A stretch of DNA of 64,000 bases from Malachius bipustulatus (lineage: Eukaryota; Arthropoda; Insecta; Coleoptera; Melyridae), in the NCBI GenBank assembly GCA_910589415.1, contig OU342638.1, forward strand, positions 3,968,001 through 4,032,000. The letters run 5' to 3'. The translations under genes and the position numbers were made by a program. Below the pieces are notes generated by a model. It made no database searches, had not been told where the DNA came from, and was given only the letters and a program-made list of their open reading frames with translations. Positions 10,791 to 21,589 of the stretch are shown piece after piece (within the stretch, counting starts at the first letter, position 1; each line of letters starts with the position of its first letter).

Positions 10791-11231
10791 GGTTTTGAAA
10801 CTAAATAACAATACATAATGTAACAAACAACATTATCAGATCTTTATAAAAAAAAAACAACATAAAATATGGTAAATGTATACTTTGGGGCCCAACAACT
10901 ACACATCATCTCCTTCCCAACAGTCGCCTGTAAATAATTATATGAGCATCGGCCTAACCTGATCAAGATCTATATGAGCCCTATCTGTAATTTTATCTAA
11001 GATAATATGAGCCCTATCTGTAATGAATGTAAAATTTACTTTTTGATTAATGATTATGCCTTAAAATCTACGGTTGGCTTTAGATTATTGTTCAAATAAT
11101 TGTTTATAGGTGACTTGTGAGGTAGATAGTGCGTAATCGTTGGGTTCCAGAGCATAAAACAAACAAATATATTCTGGAGTTACAACCTAGCAGATAATTA
11201 TACAAAAACCAACAATAATAATTATTAGTAG
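10791..11231. other. Spacer between convergent Harbinger genes
   Basis: AT-rich and without genes. The short phrase ATATGAGCCCTATCTGTAAT occurs twice (about 10971 and 11009). This is probably the interior 3' spacer of Harbinger element 1. Confidence 0.4.
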
Positions 11232-12048
11232 TTAGGTACTCTTGTTTAAAAATCTTTCTAGTAATTCAATTTTCCTTGTTTCTAAGTCTAACTTTCTTTT
11301 TTCAATTTCTAGCTTCTCATCATGGCGTTTTTGTCGTTTTGAATATTCCTCTTTTTTCGCTACCATATATTCCCTCTTGAGTTTTTTGTCAGGAAGTTGT
11401 TTGGATTTATTTTCTTTATTATGATTACTTTGTGTAAGGTCGGGACCAGCTTCAGGTTCTGATAGTTCATGAGGATCGTGACTAGCATCCAATATCAATG
11501 CACCATCACTTACATTTATTGAATGGTTACCAGAATTAACAGGGTTCGTTCCTAAAATTACATCCATTTGGTCAAAAAACTGAAATCTTGATGGTGCACG
11601 GCCTGTTCTGGTTTTATTATCTTTAGCCTTCTTATAACTCTTCATCAGACTCTTCCATTTATTTAATGTCATAGTAGGAGTTACATTAAACTTCATGATC
11701 ACTAAATCATTTTTGTAATTAATTCATAAACATGTTTCCTTTTCTTTGGGGGATTGAAATCGTCTAAATGATTGGCCATGGAGTTGATTAATTCTACTAC
11801 TTGATTATAAGGCCACGAGTATTGCGTCTTTGTATTTTCATCCAAACTTGCATTTGCTCCATCATCTTTGTTTTCCAATTCAGGTTCTGGTGGCTCTGAA
11901 CCAAATTTGAAGCATTTTCCTCATCATCACTAACCTCATAGTTGTTTATGGATGGTGTGTCAACTACATCCAAGTCATCAGTAGATGTAGTGGTTTTCGC
12001 GTAGGTTAATAAAGTCTGCGCAAATCCTACATCTAAAAAATTAATCAT
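11232..12048 (-). pseudogene. Harbinger Myb/SANT-like DNA-binding partner (element 1)
   Basis: Autonomous Harbinger elements carry a second, Myb/SANT-like gene that helps the transposase enter the nucleus and bind element ends. Seen on the minus strand from 12048: an acidic N-terminal segment, then WPYNQVVELINSMANHLDDF and KRKHVYELITKMI, a stop, then LNKWKSLMKSYKKAKDNKT, TGRAPSRFQFFDQMDVILG (trihelix-type SANT core), then a lysine/glutamate-rich coiled coil ending LERFLNKST (stop at 11232). The stop and a frame change in the middle of the SANT domain break it. It converges with the transposase, as is usual for these elements. Confidence 0.75.
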
Positions 12049-12132
12049 TAAACATATATTACTGTAGGTATAAAATTATAGTTTTTTATAAAACACCAAT
12101 TTTTTTTGTTGCCTGTCTTGGCGTTTTTAATA

Positions 12133-13178
12133 ATGTACGACCAAATACCTTAAAATATAATACCGGACACTTCCTCTCAAAACCTCCGTCCATTTTTACA
12201 GCGCCCTCATGCAGGAACTGGGGCCACTATAAGCTGTTTTTAAATTCAAAGTTAGGTAACTTTTCACGGTTTTTGGCAGCTGCAGTCAATGATAATTAAT
12301 TATTATTAATAATTTGTCATTAGTAATTATTGAACGTTTTAGTTTCAAGTATAATTTCAATTTAAAGTTACTCTCAAAGCATTATATCAGCGGATAATTT
12401 TGTTGCGTACGCAGTTAAATAGGCATTTATAATGTACCGCTGTATTAAAGTGAACATAATGTCTGGAAAATATGTGCTGTGTGCGGTTGCATTATGGATT
12501 GTTAAGCATGTCCAGATCTTTCCACGGTGTTCCAAGCAGGAATAAAGAATTATGTATAAAGTTAAATTTAGAAGCCGCGTAAATAAACTTATTAATATTT
12601 TATAACTATGCTGATGGAAATAGGAACAAGAAATAGGTTATAATAACATCGATGAATGACGAAATTTTGAAAAAGTGTGGAGTGTCGAAGCCGATTTCTC
12701 ACCATATTATTTTGTACCTACTGATCATTTCAAAGAGGAAAATTTTGTTAATCCAGCAAATAATAGACCTTTAAAACTGCAAGGAAGCACATTATTGGAA
12801 TTGCGGCAAATAAAAGGCTTACACTTAGGTATATATAGCGATTCAATCTTTTTGAAATATTCATACCTAAAGATATTAATAATATTGTGTGTAATAGTAG
12901 TTAATTATTGTTAATATAATAAACATATTGAAAACTTTGTTGTTTATTGTTGTATTATAATTCTTCGTCCCAATTTCCTCCGTCTATTCCGTTTAATTAA
13001 TTTTAAGGGCTTTTCTATTCAGCGTTGATATTTAAAACTCCCGCTATGTTTCACCAAATTTAATTTTTAGTGGCCCCAGTTCATGCTTGGTGGCGCTGCT
13101 AAAGTGGACGCAACCTGTTGCAATGCTATAGGTATAGGAGTGTCCGGTATTAATATTTTAACGTATTTGGTACGACTA
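12133..13178. mobile_element. ~1.05-kb element with ~100-bp terminal inverted repeats
   Basis: 12135-12240 and 13060-13175 are diverged inverted copies: CCAAATACCTTAAAATAT, AATACCGGACAC and GAACTGGGGCCACT appear in both. The interior has a possible THAP-like relic (12460-12830). No target duplication is certain. THAP-bearing elements of this size could be P-type or Harbinger-type derivatives. Confidence 0.6.
12440..12840 (+). pseudogene. Possible THAP-like zinc-finger relic
   Basis: Different frames give a C-x2-C pair (CAVCGC), a SFHGVPSRNKELC block typical of THAP N-terminal halves, and farther on DHFKEENFVN then RPLKLQGSTLLEL, resembling the HF...F...LK...AVPT end of a THAP domain. Frames shift repeatedly and one zinc ligand is replaced, so this is a relic at best. 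It could also be chance similarity. Confidence 0.35.
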
Positions 13179-13570
13179 TCTAAAGGGAAATTATTATGAT
13201 ATGGGTGTAATATATGCAGCAAAAGATGGGTAACTGCAGCTCGTGGGATAAACCGTTTTGTTGCTCAGCTGGATAATTCTTTTGACAAGTCATGTGAGAC
13301 TAATAATGAACATCACTGATTGAATTATTGCTTGAAGATGTTTCTTTAATGTTTCGACTTTCAATGTCAGTTACATGATCATTAGATGGAAAATTATTAG
13401 ACACTGAATTATCATTAGTAGGACATAATTATTGTCAGACAACGATTTATTTAGTGGCCTTTCACAAACAGTATTATTAGAACATTCATCACTATTGTTT
13501 TCAAGTATGCGTTTATCTTGCCTGGTAGTACTTAGGATTATCAAGTAATAATATATTTAGTTGCGTTGCA
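13179..13570. other. AT-rich spacer
   Basis: No gene, repeat or terminus recognised between the two terminal-inverted-repeat elements. Confidence 0.4.
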
Positions 13571-13821
13571 GGAGAGCTATTCTGGACTTTAGTTTCGTAT
13601 ACGAAAAACGTATTTTTCACCCGTCGTCATACGAAACTGTCAAAAGCGTATTCTGGACGAGGCGAATCGCATTTCGTATACGTATATTACATCGAATGCA
13701 AAGTAGCCTTCGAATTGTATTTTTCGAATACGAATAAATTGTCTTATCACATAACCTCCAAGTAAAAACATATGAGAAATGACACAAAACATTCTAATTA
13801 ATATATTCTCAATTGGAAATG

Positions 13822-14110
13822 TTCAGTCCATTCTTGAATCAAATAAATCTGGCTGCAATAGAAGCTCTTGAGGAAGCTGAATTGAACGCAGTAGAGGGAC
13901 AGCGACAGTATTCCTCAACCCTATTGAACAGTTGAGCGAGTCGAAATTTAGGAAACTTTTTAGATTAAATAAAAATATGACTGAAGAGCTGGTTACTCTG
14001 GTGGAACCTTACGTCTTATCCCCCAGTAGAGTATCTGCATTAATTGGCAGAAGAAACTGGTAGAAGAATCCAACGCCAAGTCATAAGGAAGCATTTCGCA
14101 GTTTGAAATT
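13822..14110 (+). pseudogene. Harbinger transposase N-terminal scrap (element 2)
   Basis: Mixed frames give NPLEQLSESKFRKLFRLNKN and MTEELVTLVEPYVLSPSRVS, the N-terminal helical region that precedes the DDE core in Harbinger transposases (compare FRELFRLNKEMARYVYDAVV in the copy near 33 kb). After 14045 the frame collapses and no catalytic motif follows. Confidence 0.6.
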
Positions 14111-14203
14111 TATTAAATAAAAAACATTTCTTAAATAAATGTGTATGTACTAATGAAGAATCAACTTTCTTCAGCAGTAAATGTAATTGTACCTACATAT
14201 CAA

Positions 14204-14980
14204 TTATTTATTGGCTAAATAATCGCAAAGACATTTTAGGGAGTTGCTGATTTCCTGCTTAACCTTAATATCTTGCTCCATCAGCTTGAGGTGGTTCGAA
14301 AAATACTCTTTCATTACTTTCAACTGCTCCTTGTTTTGCTGGGCCAAGTTTTCAGTTGCGGCTAGAGTATGCTGCAGTCTCTGTTTTTTTTTTGCTTGGC
14401 GTTTTTCTGTTAGGTCCAGATAAGGCAACCGTATCCATGCAACTGCATGTTGCTTCTTCATGTTCGTTGCCTGTACCGTCCAAAATGAGCGTTATATTTT
14501 CGCAATGTTGGGAATCCAAATCAAAAGGGACATCTGGTTCCGCAACATTGCTATCTCCGACAATAATAGCGGTAGGACCAAAAATTTCAACGATTTCTTC
14601 CTCCGCTCCTGTGAGTTTGCCTTTCTCCTGAACAGGGCCCCCACCACCAGTCATTCTTCTGTGCCTAATCTATGCAGACTTTTTTGATTTGGTATTTGAC
14701 CTCCAGTCATGCTATGTCTGTAATAATGTACTTGATTAACAATAATGCTGGAGAAATGTAATTACAATGAGTTTACCTTCCGCCACTGCATCCATTCCTT
14801 CTTTGCTCCACCCAAGCTATTCAACGTCGCAGCCAGCTGTTTCCAAAGGCTTTCGTCTTGGTAAATGACGGGGTAAACTTTCCTTTTTGTAGCTCTGAAT
14901 TTTTTTTTCAAAAATTCTAACATCACTTCTTGTTGTTGCGCGGTTATATTCCCAAGTCGTTTGACAGATTTTGTCTCCAT
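14204..14980 (-). pseudogene. SANT/Myb (zeste-like) DNA-binding gene of Harbinger element 2
   Basis: Exon 1 (14980 down to about 14775) encodes QQQEVMLEFLKKKFRATKRK and LWKQLAATLNSLGGAKKEW, the N-terminal two helices of a Myb_DNA-bind_5 domain, ending WRK at a gtaaac donor. After an acceptor near 14719 the third helix reads DWRSNTKSKKSA with two in-frame stops, then MTGGGGPVQEKGKLTGAEEE, an acidic middle, and after a frame shift near 14400 a coiled coil ending SLKCLCDYLANK. The exon structure matches the family, but the stops and shift make it a pseudogene. Confidence 0.75.
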
Positions 14981-15299
14981 ATTAATTTTTATAAATAATA
15001 TTGATTATAATAAAAAGGCTATTACGACCGATTCCAATAGAGAAAACGTAAGGATTACTTATTCTTATTATATTGTATGGGATAACTGACAAAGTTTGAA
15101 TATTTTTAAACAAACTGGATAATTTCTCATAGTTGCCAAACTTTCGTTCGAAATGAAGATTCGAATACGAATTCAGTTTCGCATTGTAGTTCAGAATACG
15201 CATCAATGATTCCGTCCGAAATTTCACATGTGAATTGTTCGTATACGAAACTTTTCGAACGAAGTGGAGAATAGCTCCCCAGCTACTCTTCGATAAACC

Positions 15300-15570
15300 T
15301 GTCTCTTACACACAACTGTTTTCTTTCTGCGCGTTGCCATTCTGCTCACGCTTCAATTTTTCAGGTGCACGTTTCAGCCAAACTATCACTTTGTCATCAA
15401 TTTCCTTTTCCTTCACGTGGGGTGAAGTTCTAACACTGCCTAAAAACAGAGGTCACATGTGAAAAATGAGAACGCTCATGCGAAAAGTTTAAAAACTTAC
15501 ATTGCCACCGCTGCTTCCAAGATCCTAAAAGTATTTGAGAACCGCGCATCTCATCAGGGTGTGGGTCGTA
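15300..15570 (-). other. Possible two-exon gene tail (uncharacterised)
   Basis: On the minus strand a segment at about 15567-15502 is open and ends at a gtaagt site. After a tttttag acceptor near 15440 an exon reads EKEIDDKVIVWLKRAPEKLK and ends NSCV stop at about 15305. Harbinger element 2 sits just downstream of the stop. The family is not recognised, and it may be chance. Confidence 0.3.
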
Positions 15571-16002
15571 CTATTTTCTTTCTTTTCGAATTTAAAAGAA
15601 AATAGGATTCATTAAATAGGTTTGTACACTAAACTGGTGGTGGTGAGATGATACTTATTTTATTAAAGTTTAACAATAATAATAATAATGTTAAATTAAA
15701 TCAATATAATCCGTGAATAATTAGCCAGATAATAATAAAACATCAGTGACTATAATTTGTAGCCCTCGAGTTACGTGCACATACCCCTCGTTTCACATTC
15801 GAGAATAATAACAAAAAAAAGGAGAACTATGGTTAATGACTATTTTAACTTATTGGGCGATGAGATGGATTTCAGTGAACCCTGAAGGAGGTTTCAGATC
15901 CAACAGGATGCTGAGCTGCATCAAACTAAATCGAGGACGGTCGGCGTAGGTATACCTATTATTCTAGAGATCATCTGTTCGGTACTTATCGCTGTCCAGT
16001 GT
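15571..16002. other. Unassigned DNA left of Harbinger element 3
   Basis: Contains a short AAT microsatellite near 15680 and nothing coding that is recognised. Confidence 0.4.
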
Positions 16003-16289
16003 GGGACTCTGCACGCATGTAGAAGTAGAATTCCATTTATCGCTACAAAGCGATGTTGTCGTACTCCGCGTTCACGTTTACTGCCCCCCACCACGCCGCA
16101 CCTGTCGCTTCGAAAGCGATAGCTCAACCCATGTAGAAAGCGATACTTTGGCTGCTCTTGCGGAAGTGATTGGTCCCTCGAGCTTGAATCGTATTGGTGT
16201 GTGGTGTGTCTGCTGTTTGAAAGTTTGAAGTTTGAACATTTGAAATTTCTATTAGCTGAAGAATAATTGAGCTTCTTCTAAACGTAAGT

Positions 16290-16484
16290 AAAAGTTTATT
16301 ACCTACTGAATTATCGATGCCTTCGCTGACTTCCTCGATAGCTCTTGACACCGACTGCTGTGACATGGATATGTTGTAACTTTGCCCAACACTTCTTTGA
16401 TAGGATCCAGTAGCAAAGAAATACAATGCTGCAAAGTACCTCAAAATTGGAGTGATTGCATGCGCACTGTTTCTCGCAACCATG
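16290..16484 (-). pseudogene. Harbinger element 3 transposase, second piece
   Basis: The minus strand reads VARNSAHAITPILRYFAALY, FFATGSYQRSVGQSYN and MSQQSVSRAIEEVSEGI, the winged-helix-like region preceding the catalytic core (typically ...ALRFFATGSYQ...VS.S..S..I). It continues the frame of the piece at 32927-33127. After EGIDN the frame runs into a possible splice site and then into the element end; the DDE core is absent. Confidence 0.8.
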
Positions 16485-16799
16485 CTTGGCACCAAGGGCG
16501 TAGCAAGGTATATTTTCTAGGGGGGGCCAGGGCCACGGACAATGACGGTTCGTGAAATCACTGAATAAGGTTAGGCCAGGTCAGGTCAGAAAAAATATTG
16601 AATAATGCAACAAAGCGCCGTAGGCGAAAATTTTTTATTATTCAAGGTCACGAAATATCCCAGCACTTGAAAATATACTCAAGTTATTCTTTTTTACCAC
16701 GGACAGGCGATAAAGACAACAAAAACAAAACTTTTTATTATTCGAGTATTTTATGTACTTAGTTACAATAATTATTATATCATATCCCATATCACTGAT

Positions 16800-17797
16800 C
16801 ATAATCAAAATTAACTCTTATATTCTTTTTTAAAAATTCCTGTGCTACTTGATCTGCCCCTATATTCTTGACAAATAAATTTTCAATACTAATTAAAGCT
16901 AAATTAGAAAATCTCTCTTGCTCCATAGAAGCCCGTAGCCAATTCTTTATCCTTCACATCGCTGAAAAACTACGTTCGCAATCGGCCGAGCTTACTGGTA
17001 TTGTTATAGCAACCTGAAATAAAATGAAATCTAAGTTCATTATAATTCTCTCTATAATATCATACTGAGAGAAATACCCTTTTTTGAAACTTGTTGAAAA
17101 TACTTACTTGTAGCAATTTGTAATAATTGGGACAAAAATCTTTGTTTATTTCTTGCTTTAGATTTCTCAAGTTGAAGCCTAAGTTTTTATTCCTGAAAAT
17201 GGCATTTATAATTTTCATTTCTGCTTGCAATATGTCCGTGTCAATTAGTAATCTGTCTTTATATGAATTTATGAAACTTTCGGACTTTACAAAATCCAGC
17301 ATTATGAAAAAATCTAGCGATTCTGCAAACGGTAGGTTCTCAAATCTATTTTTGAATTGATTAATAATATTGTCTAAGACTTGAAGGTATACATTTGTTC
17401 GCCAATACTCAGAAGCATTGACATCTGATGCTGATGATGGTAAATTTTCTGTATCGTGTCTTTTCCCCAAGGTGGTGTTGACTATAAAATCATTGAGCCT
17501 GCCTGGATGTGGATGCCTTCGTTTTTTTGAAGCTTGTAACGGCTGTAAGGAAATATGGCATTTTGAAAATTCTTCTATTTCATCCCAGAGCTTTTGAAAG
17601 GGCTCCATGCTATTTCGGTCATCCTCCAACGTGGCTACAGTGCTTTTAATACCTTTAGCTGCTTGACCTAATGTAGCGTTTTTTCTTTGGAAATATTTAC
17701 TTAAAATGTTTATGATTGATAAAATAGATTTAAATATAAACAGACATTCTACAAAATCTGCTTTCAAGATGCTATTTAGAAAAGGAAACCTTCCACT
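16800..17797 (-). pseudogene. hAT (ZMYM1-like) transposase, C-terminal part
   Basis: From 17797 down: ADFVECLFIFKSILSIINI, LSKYFQRKNATLGQAAKGI, an EPFQKLWDEIEEF block, ASEYWRTNVYLQVLDNIINQ, then after a gap with possible intron (17013-17060) ITIPVSSADCERSFSAM and IKNWLRASMEQERFSNLALI. The last part is the hAT dimerisation domain (S.ERSFS...IK.WLR..M...R...L), broken by an in-frame stop after SAM. Upstream pieces of the same gene lie at 29807-31064, beyond the LTR complex. DDE-type hAT transposases normally act on the GGCGTAGC ends seen here; this copy cannot. Confidence 0.85.
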
Positions 17798-18809
17798 TGA
17801 AACGAACTATTTAACCCTAGAGGGGAAAAATAGTCGCTGAGAGCATGAGACAAGAGAAACAAGGGTCGTAGGTTGAGTCGCTAGTCTAAGAGGGTCAACA
17901 ATAACAAGCGGGTCAGCAGAATAACAGGTTCTCTTTATTAAAATATAAAATATCACAATTATTATGAATACTATTCTTGAGCACGGTTAACAGATAGTAA
18001 AAAGAATAACAAGAGCGTGCGGTGCTAGTCGAATGAATTGGTAGGATGGTTAAAAGGCACTTAGCTTCGTCTGGCTCTTCAGAGGTCTAGCTGGAAGTGG
18101 CCTGGGTCTTCTTGCTTGTCTCCGGAGAATCGGCCTGGCACGGAAAAGGCAGGTGCCTCCGGGAATAATGTGCTTCCAGGTAAAAATGTGATCCGTAGCA
18201 AAAAAAATGTGCCTCCAGGTGAAAATGCAATCCGCAGGAAAAAGCTGCAATTTTCATGTGTATCAGAAACACTCTTGCAATAATAAATGATCCGATCGAG
18301 TCTGCTTGCCAAGGTACATAGAATTATTCCCGTCCTCAAGATAGGTTGGGATAAAAAGGTGACTGACAAAATTTTGCATGCGAACGAACTCGATCGGTTT
18401 AAAAGTTATAATTAAAATTAGCATACGGTATCAAGAAAAATAAATATGATCGGTATAATTCTAGCACAATTAATAACATCATTTTATGACACTTACCAAG
18501 CCAAAGACGTGGGCGATGTTTAGAATAATTAAAAATAAATAACGTGAAAGTTCACGACGCCATTTCAGGAACCTCAGGTGTTTTGCGGAACTGACCTTCC
18601 TTTTGCGAGTTCCAGGAGAGAAAGAAAGTGAAAACGCAGGTATGATGCTGAAACGCACCTCATTGCAACTTGACAGTCGAGGTTACGACTCGAGTTGGTC
18701 GATGCACTAACAACCACTGTCACTCACGAACTGCGCACGCCCGTCGTTGTCTCTGTTTTACCGGCTATGTTACCGGCATCTAGCCGGTACGTACGAAATG
18801 TACATTACA
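17798..18809 (-). repeat. LTR A, 3' LTR, 1,012 bp
   Basis: In the minus sense it starts TGTAATGTACATTTCG and ends TAGTTCGTTTCA. A polyadenylation-type AATAAAG lies near 17940. It is nearly identical to LTR C and close to LTR D. The small ORFs in it recur in every LTR copy and only reflect the repeat. Confidence 0.9.
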
Positions 18810-18822
18810 TCCCCTCTTCCCG
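18810..18822 (-). other. Polypurine tract before LTR A
   Basis: The minus strand reads GGGAAGAGGGGA immediately before the LTR start TGTAATG, the expected plus-strand primer for reverse transcription. Identical tracts stand before LTR B (25888-25900) and LTR C (27741-27753). Confidence 0.85.
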
Positions 18823-20565
18823 GTAGAAAAATTTTGAACGTGAGGGAGAAATTTTTTCCTTAATTGAACTAGCAATAAGCGTGACACAAGAGACAAGTTT
18901 AGGCGTCGCAGCCCGCGAGCGATGGGTGATACCTGGACTAGAACGAAATAAATGACATCGTGGGTGACGTGAAGTATAAAAGGCTTGGGACGTGATCATA
19001 AAAGATAAATTCTGCGGAAATATGGAAATATATACAAGAAGTAGCACCGTGTAATATGTGCACTATAAGGCACCAAGCAGACAATAGCATTGATATATAT
19101 ACAAAGATAAATTAAGAGTACCGAAAATATATACAAAATTTACACAAGAGCACCGGCGACACAGAAGTACCGCTGACCAGGGTCGAAGTGTAACCTGGTT
19201 CAATAAGGAACCTATATAAATAAAACAACAACCAAGAAAAATTCGACTATAACAGACACGGAAGGACAGCATCGGGAAGAAACAGTTCTATCGTCGTCAC
19301 AAGGAAAGGAACAATCAAAATAATAAGAGGTTTACCAGAAGTTAAGACGCAAAGAAAGCGTTGGCATTCCCGGGGAAAGCAGGTTAACGCTACCCGTCTA
19401 GGATCCTTGGTGACGCGTACCCATTGCGAAGGAGCAGTGGCGCCTCCGGGTCCCAAGTGAATCCCTCCGCTCGACTGGTTAGGGTAAAGCTACCCAGAAG
19501 AGTTCTAGACGTACAAAAAACAACAAAAAAAGGCAAAGTTTCTACCCGAAAATACCCTTACTACCGGAGATTCCAACTTCCGAGTAGCAAGTTAAAGAGA
19601 CTAACGCCCGTATTCACAAACGATAATTTCCTAAATAATTACGTAATCAATTATCCCCATCTCATTCTATTGCCAAAAAACTGCATATCTCCGTCTCACT
19701 CATTTAAATAATTACGTAATTATTTAGGAAATTATCGTTTGTGAATACGGGCATTAGAATCTTAACGACTGGGGGACAAAAATGTAAAAAGAAAACTAAT
19801 TGTAGACTACTTCTACTTCGCGTAGGAATTTAAAGAGATTTAAGATCTTAACAAGAATCTTAATAAGAGAGAGATGTTCTAGTCGACAATTAAAAATAGG
19901 GAAGAGAAAATGGCTGTGACGACGATAGTACTACGAGACGATGTCCTGGCGGTGAGATAATTGGCTCGTGAGAATTGGGTGGCGTTGGCATCCGATAGGC
20001 TGACCGCAACTACGAGACCGACACGACAGGAGCTCCGGCAACAGGGTGTATACAAGATGTTAGGGGGGGGTGTTGTTATCAATTAAAACGAGACATGGGC
20101 GCCAGCAAGTCATGAGGGGCTTGCACCTATACCTCCTGTAAAATATCAACCTTGCGAGCTTTACTATTTTGTTTAAAAATTAAGATATTATTTAAAGAAA
20201 ATTAAGATACTAGATACTTTAAAAAACAATCTGTGACCTGAACCGACGAACTACGCATGACTGACATCAAAGAAAGCTAACTCTACATCAAATAAAATTA
20301 AAATACATAGAGAAGCAATCTTCAATCAAATTCAACAATAACCATCTCAAGGTAGCTCCAATCTACGCTCAAATTTTTCATACGAAATGCATAGAAGGGA
20401 GAAACCTCAAGCAAATTTCAAATACACGGATAATCCGTGGCGATACGATACTTTTAGCGTTGCTACGCTAATTAAAGATAAATAAACGATAATATAATTA
20501 CTATAATTAATATAATAATTAATAGAGATAATAACGATACGTCAATCGACTCAGGTACAAGATAC
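18823..20565 (-). repeat. Element 3' region, long version
   Basis: A non-coding 3' part of the LTR element. About 18823-19310 and 20010-20330 match 25901-26380 and 26385-26650 and their inverted copies near 27000-27740. The central 700 bp or so (about 19312-20010) is missing from those copies and contains a small MITE. No env-like ORF was recognised. The phrase TGGCGCCCA lies near 20093 (minus), like a lysine-type primer site but in the wrong place for one. Confidence 0.6.
19601..19757. mobile_element. 157-bp MITE with ~45-bp inverted ends
   Basis: The left arm starts CTAACGCCCGTATTCAC and the right arm is its complement (CTAATGCCCGTATTCAC), continuing through ATAATTTCCTAAATAATTAC on both sides. 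It lies within sequence absent from the other 3'-region copies. Confidence 0.8.
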
Positions 20566-21518
20566 AAATGTTTATGCAATAATAATAGACAAACGGTATA
20601 ATAATAATTACAATATGAGACAAAAATTTTCGGTATACAAGAGAGAATTTACAAGTTAATAAATTACAAATTTCAAAGATAATGACAGTAAATTTTACAA
20701 GCTCGCAAGGGATCTTCTGGTGTAATCCAGACAGTGTCTTGATAACATAGTCTCGCAGTTGTTGAGCAAGATAATCAGTTTTCGGAAAAGGAAATGATAG
20801 TAATAGATACAAGGCACGCAGGTTCTGAAACAAATAGGAAAAGTTAGACGTCGATATGCACTTCGCTCAGAAATAGAAAACAGCCACACAAAAATTATGA
20901 TACCGCTCAAGCCACACACACAGGTAAATTTGGAGGTAATGATTTAAATAGACAAAAACTAGATACACTGTATACGCCGGGTCACCATAAGGTGTTTTTA
21001 GATAAGCCTACGCAAAAAAACGACGATACAGGTATGGAATTAAAATTTAAGGAAAGGTGAAAAGTTGAAAAATACAAGTTACAATAAACTTAAATGGTTG
21101 GAAAATACAAGTTATAGTAAATTATGAGTTGAAAGGTAGATGTTAGCCTTGAGGACATACGAATCCGTCCCGAGATAGATCTGAAGAGACTGATAGAACG
21201 ACGAAACATGATTTACCCAAATGAATCGACACAGTCTCCCCGAAACAAATCGGTGAGTTGAATAGAAAAAGTGACGGACTATAAAAAGAACTGTAGATAA
21301 ATGACTAAGAGAAAGATATGACTAAGAAAAATTTATAAGTAATGAAAAGCTAAACGAGAATTATGAGTTAATGGGATGTCCTCAGGAAGAGTCGCAGGCT
21401 GTACTGTCTTATCCTTCTTACAGTAGCAGTGAGACTGGCCTGACACGGAAGTTTGGACAGATGGAAGGTCCTCAGGAGACGACGCAGGCTGTACTGTCTT
21501 ATCCTTATTACAGTAGCA
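20566..21518 (-). repeat. Left arm of the inverted pair around pol
   Basis: An inverted copy of 24156-25080, very similar throughout. In minus sense it follows pol. It contains a tandem 89-bp unit (about 21380-21536) and, at 20975-20987 (minus), TGGTGACCCGGCG, which resembles the tRNA-Trp primer site reported for CsRn1-type elements. A primer site downstream of pol is out of place, so the arm may be leader/gag-proximal sequence. Confidence 0.75.
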
Positions 21519-21589
21519 GCAGAGCTGGCCTGACACAAATAAAAAGGAGCGATAAATACGAAAACGAGAGCGGTAGGTCGGGTGGTAGA

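Larger units (their letters stand above)
13571..15280. mobile_element. Harbinger-type element 2, internally deleted
   Basis: The left end starts GGAGAGCTATTCTGG and the reverse complement of the right end starts GGGGAGCTATTCTCC; subterminal regions on both sides are rich in TTTCGTATACGAA-type motifs. It holds a transposase N-terminal scrap and a SANT gene in convergent order, like element 1. The catalytic domain is missing, so it would need a transposase in trans. The flanking 3-bp duplication expected for Harbinger is not evident. Confidence 0.7.

Noticed and set aside
18050..18369. Overlapping 60-105-codon ORFs recurring in four places
   Set aside because: They lie inside the LTRs and recur only because the LTR is repeated; no protein family, and frames differ among copies.
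20092..20102. TGGCGCCCA as the element's primer-binding site
   Set aside because: It lies in the 3' region, far from the 5' LTR, and also occurs in both palindrome arms next to no LTR end.
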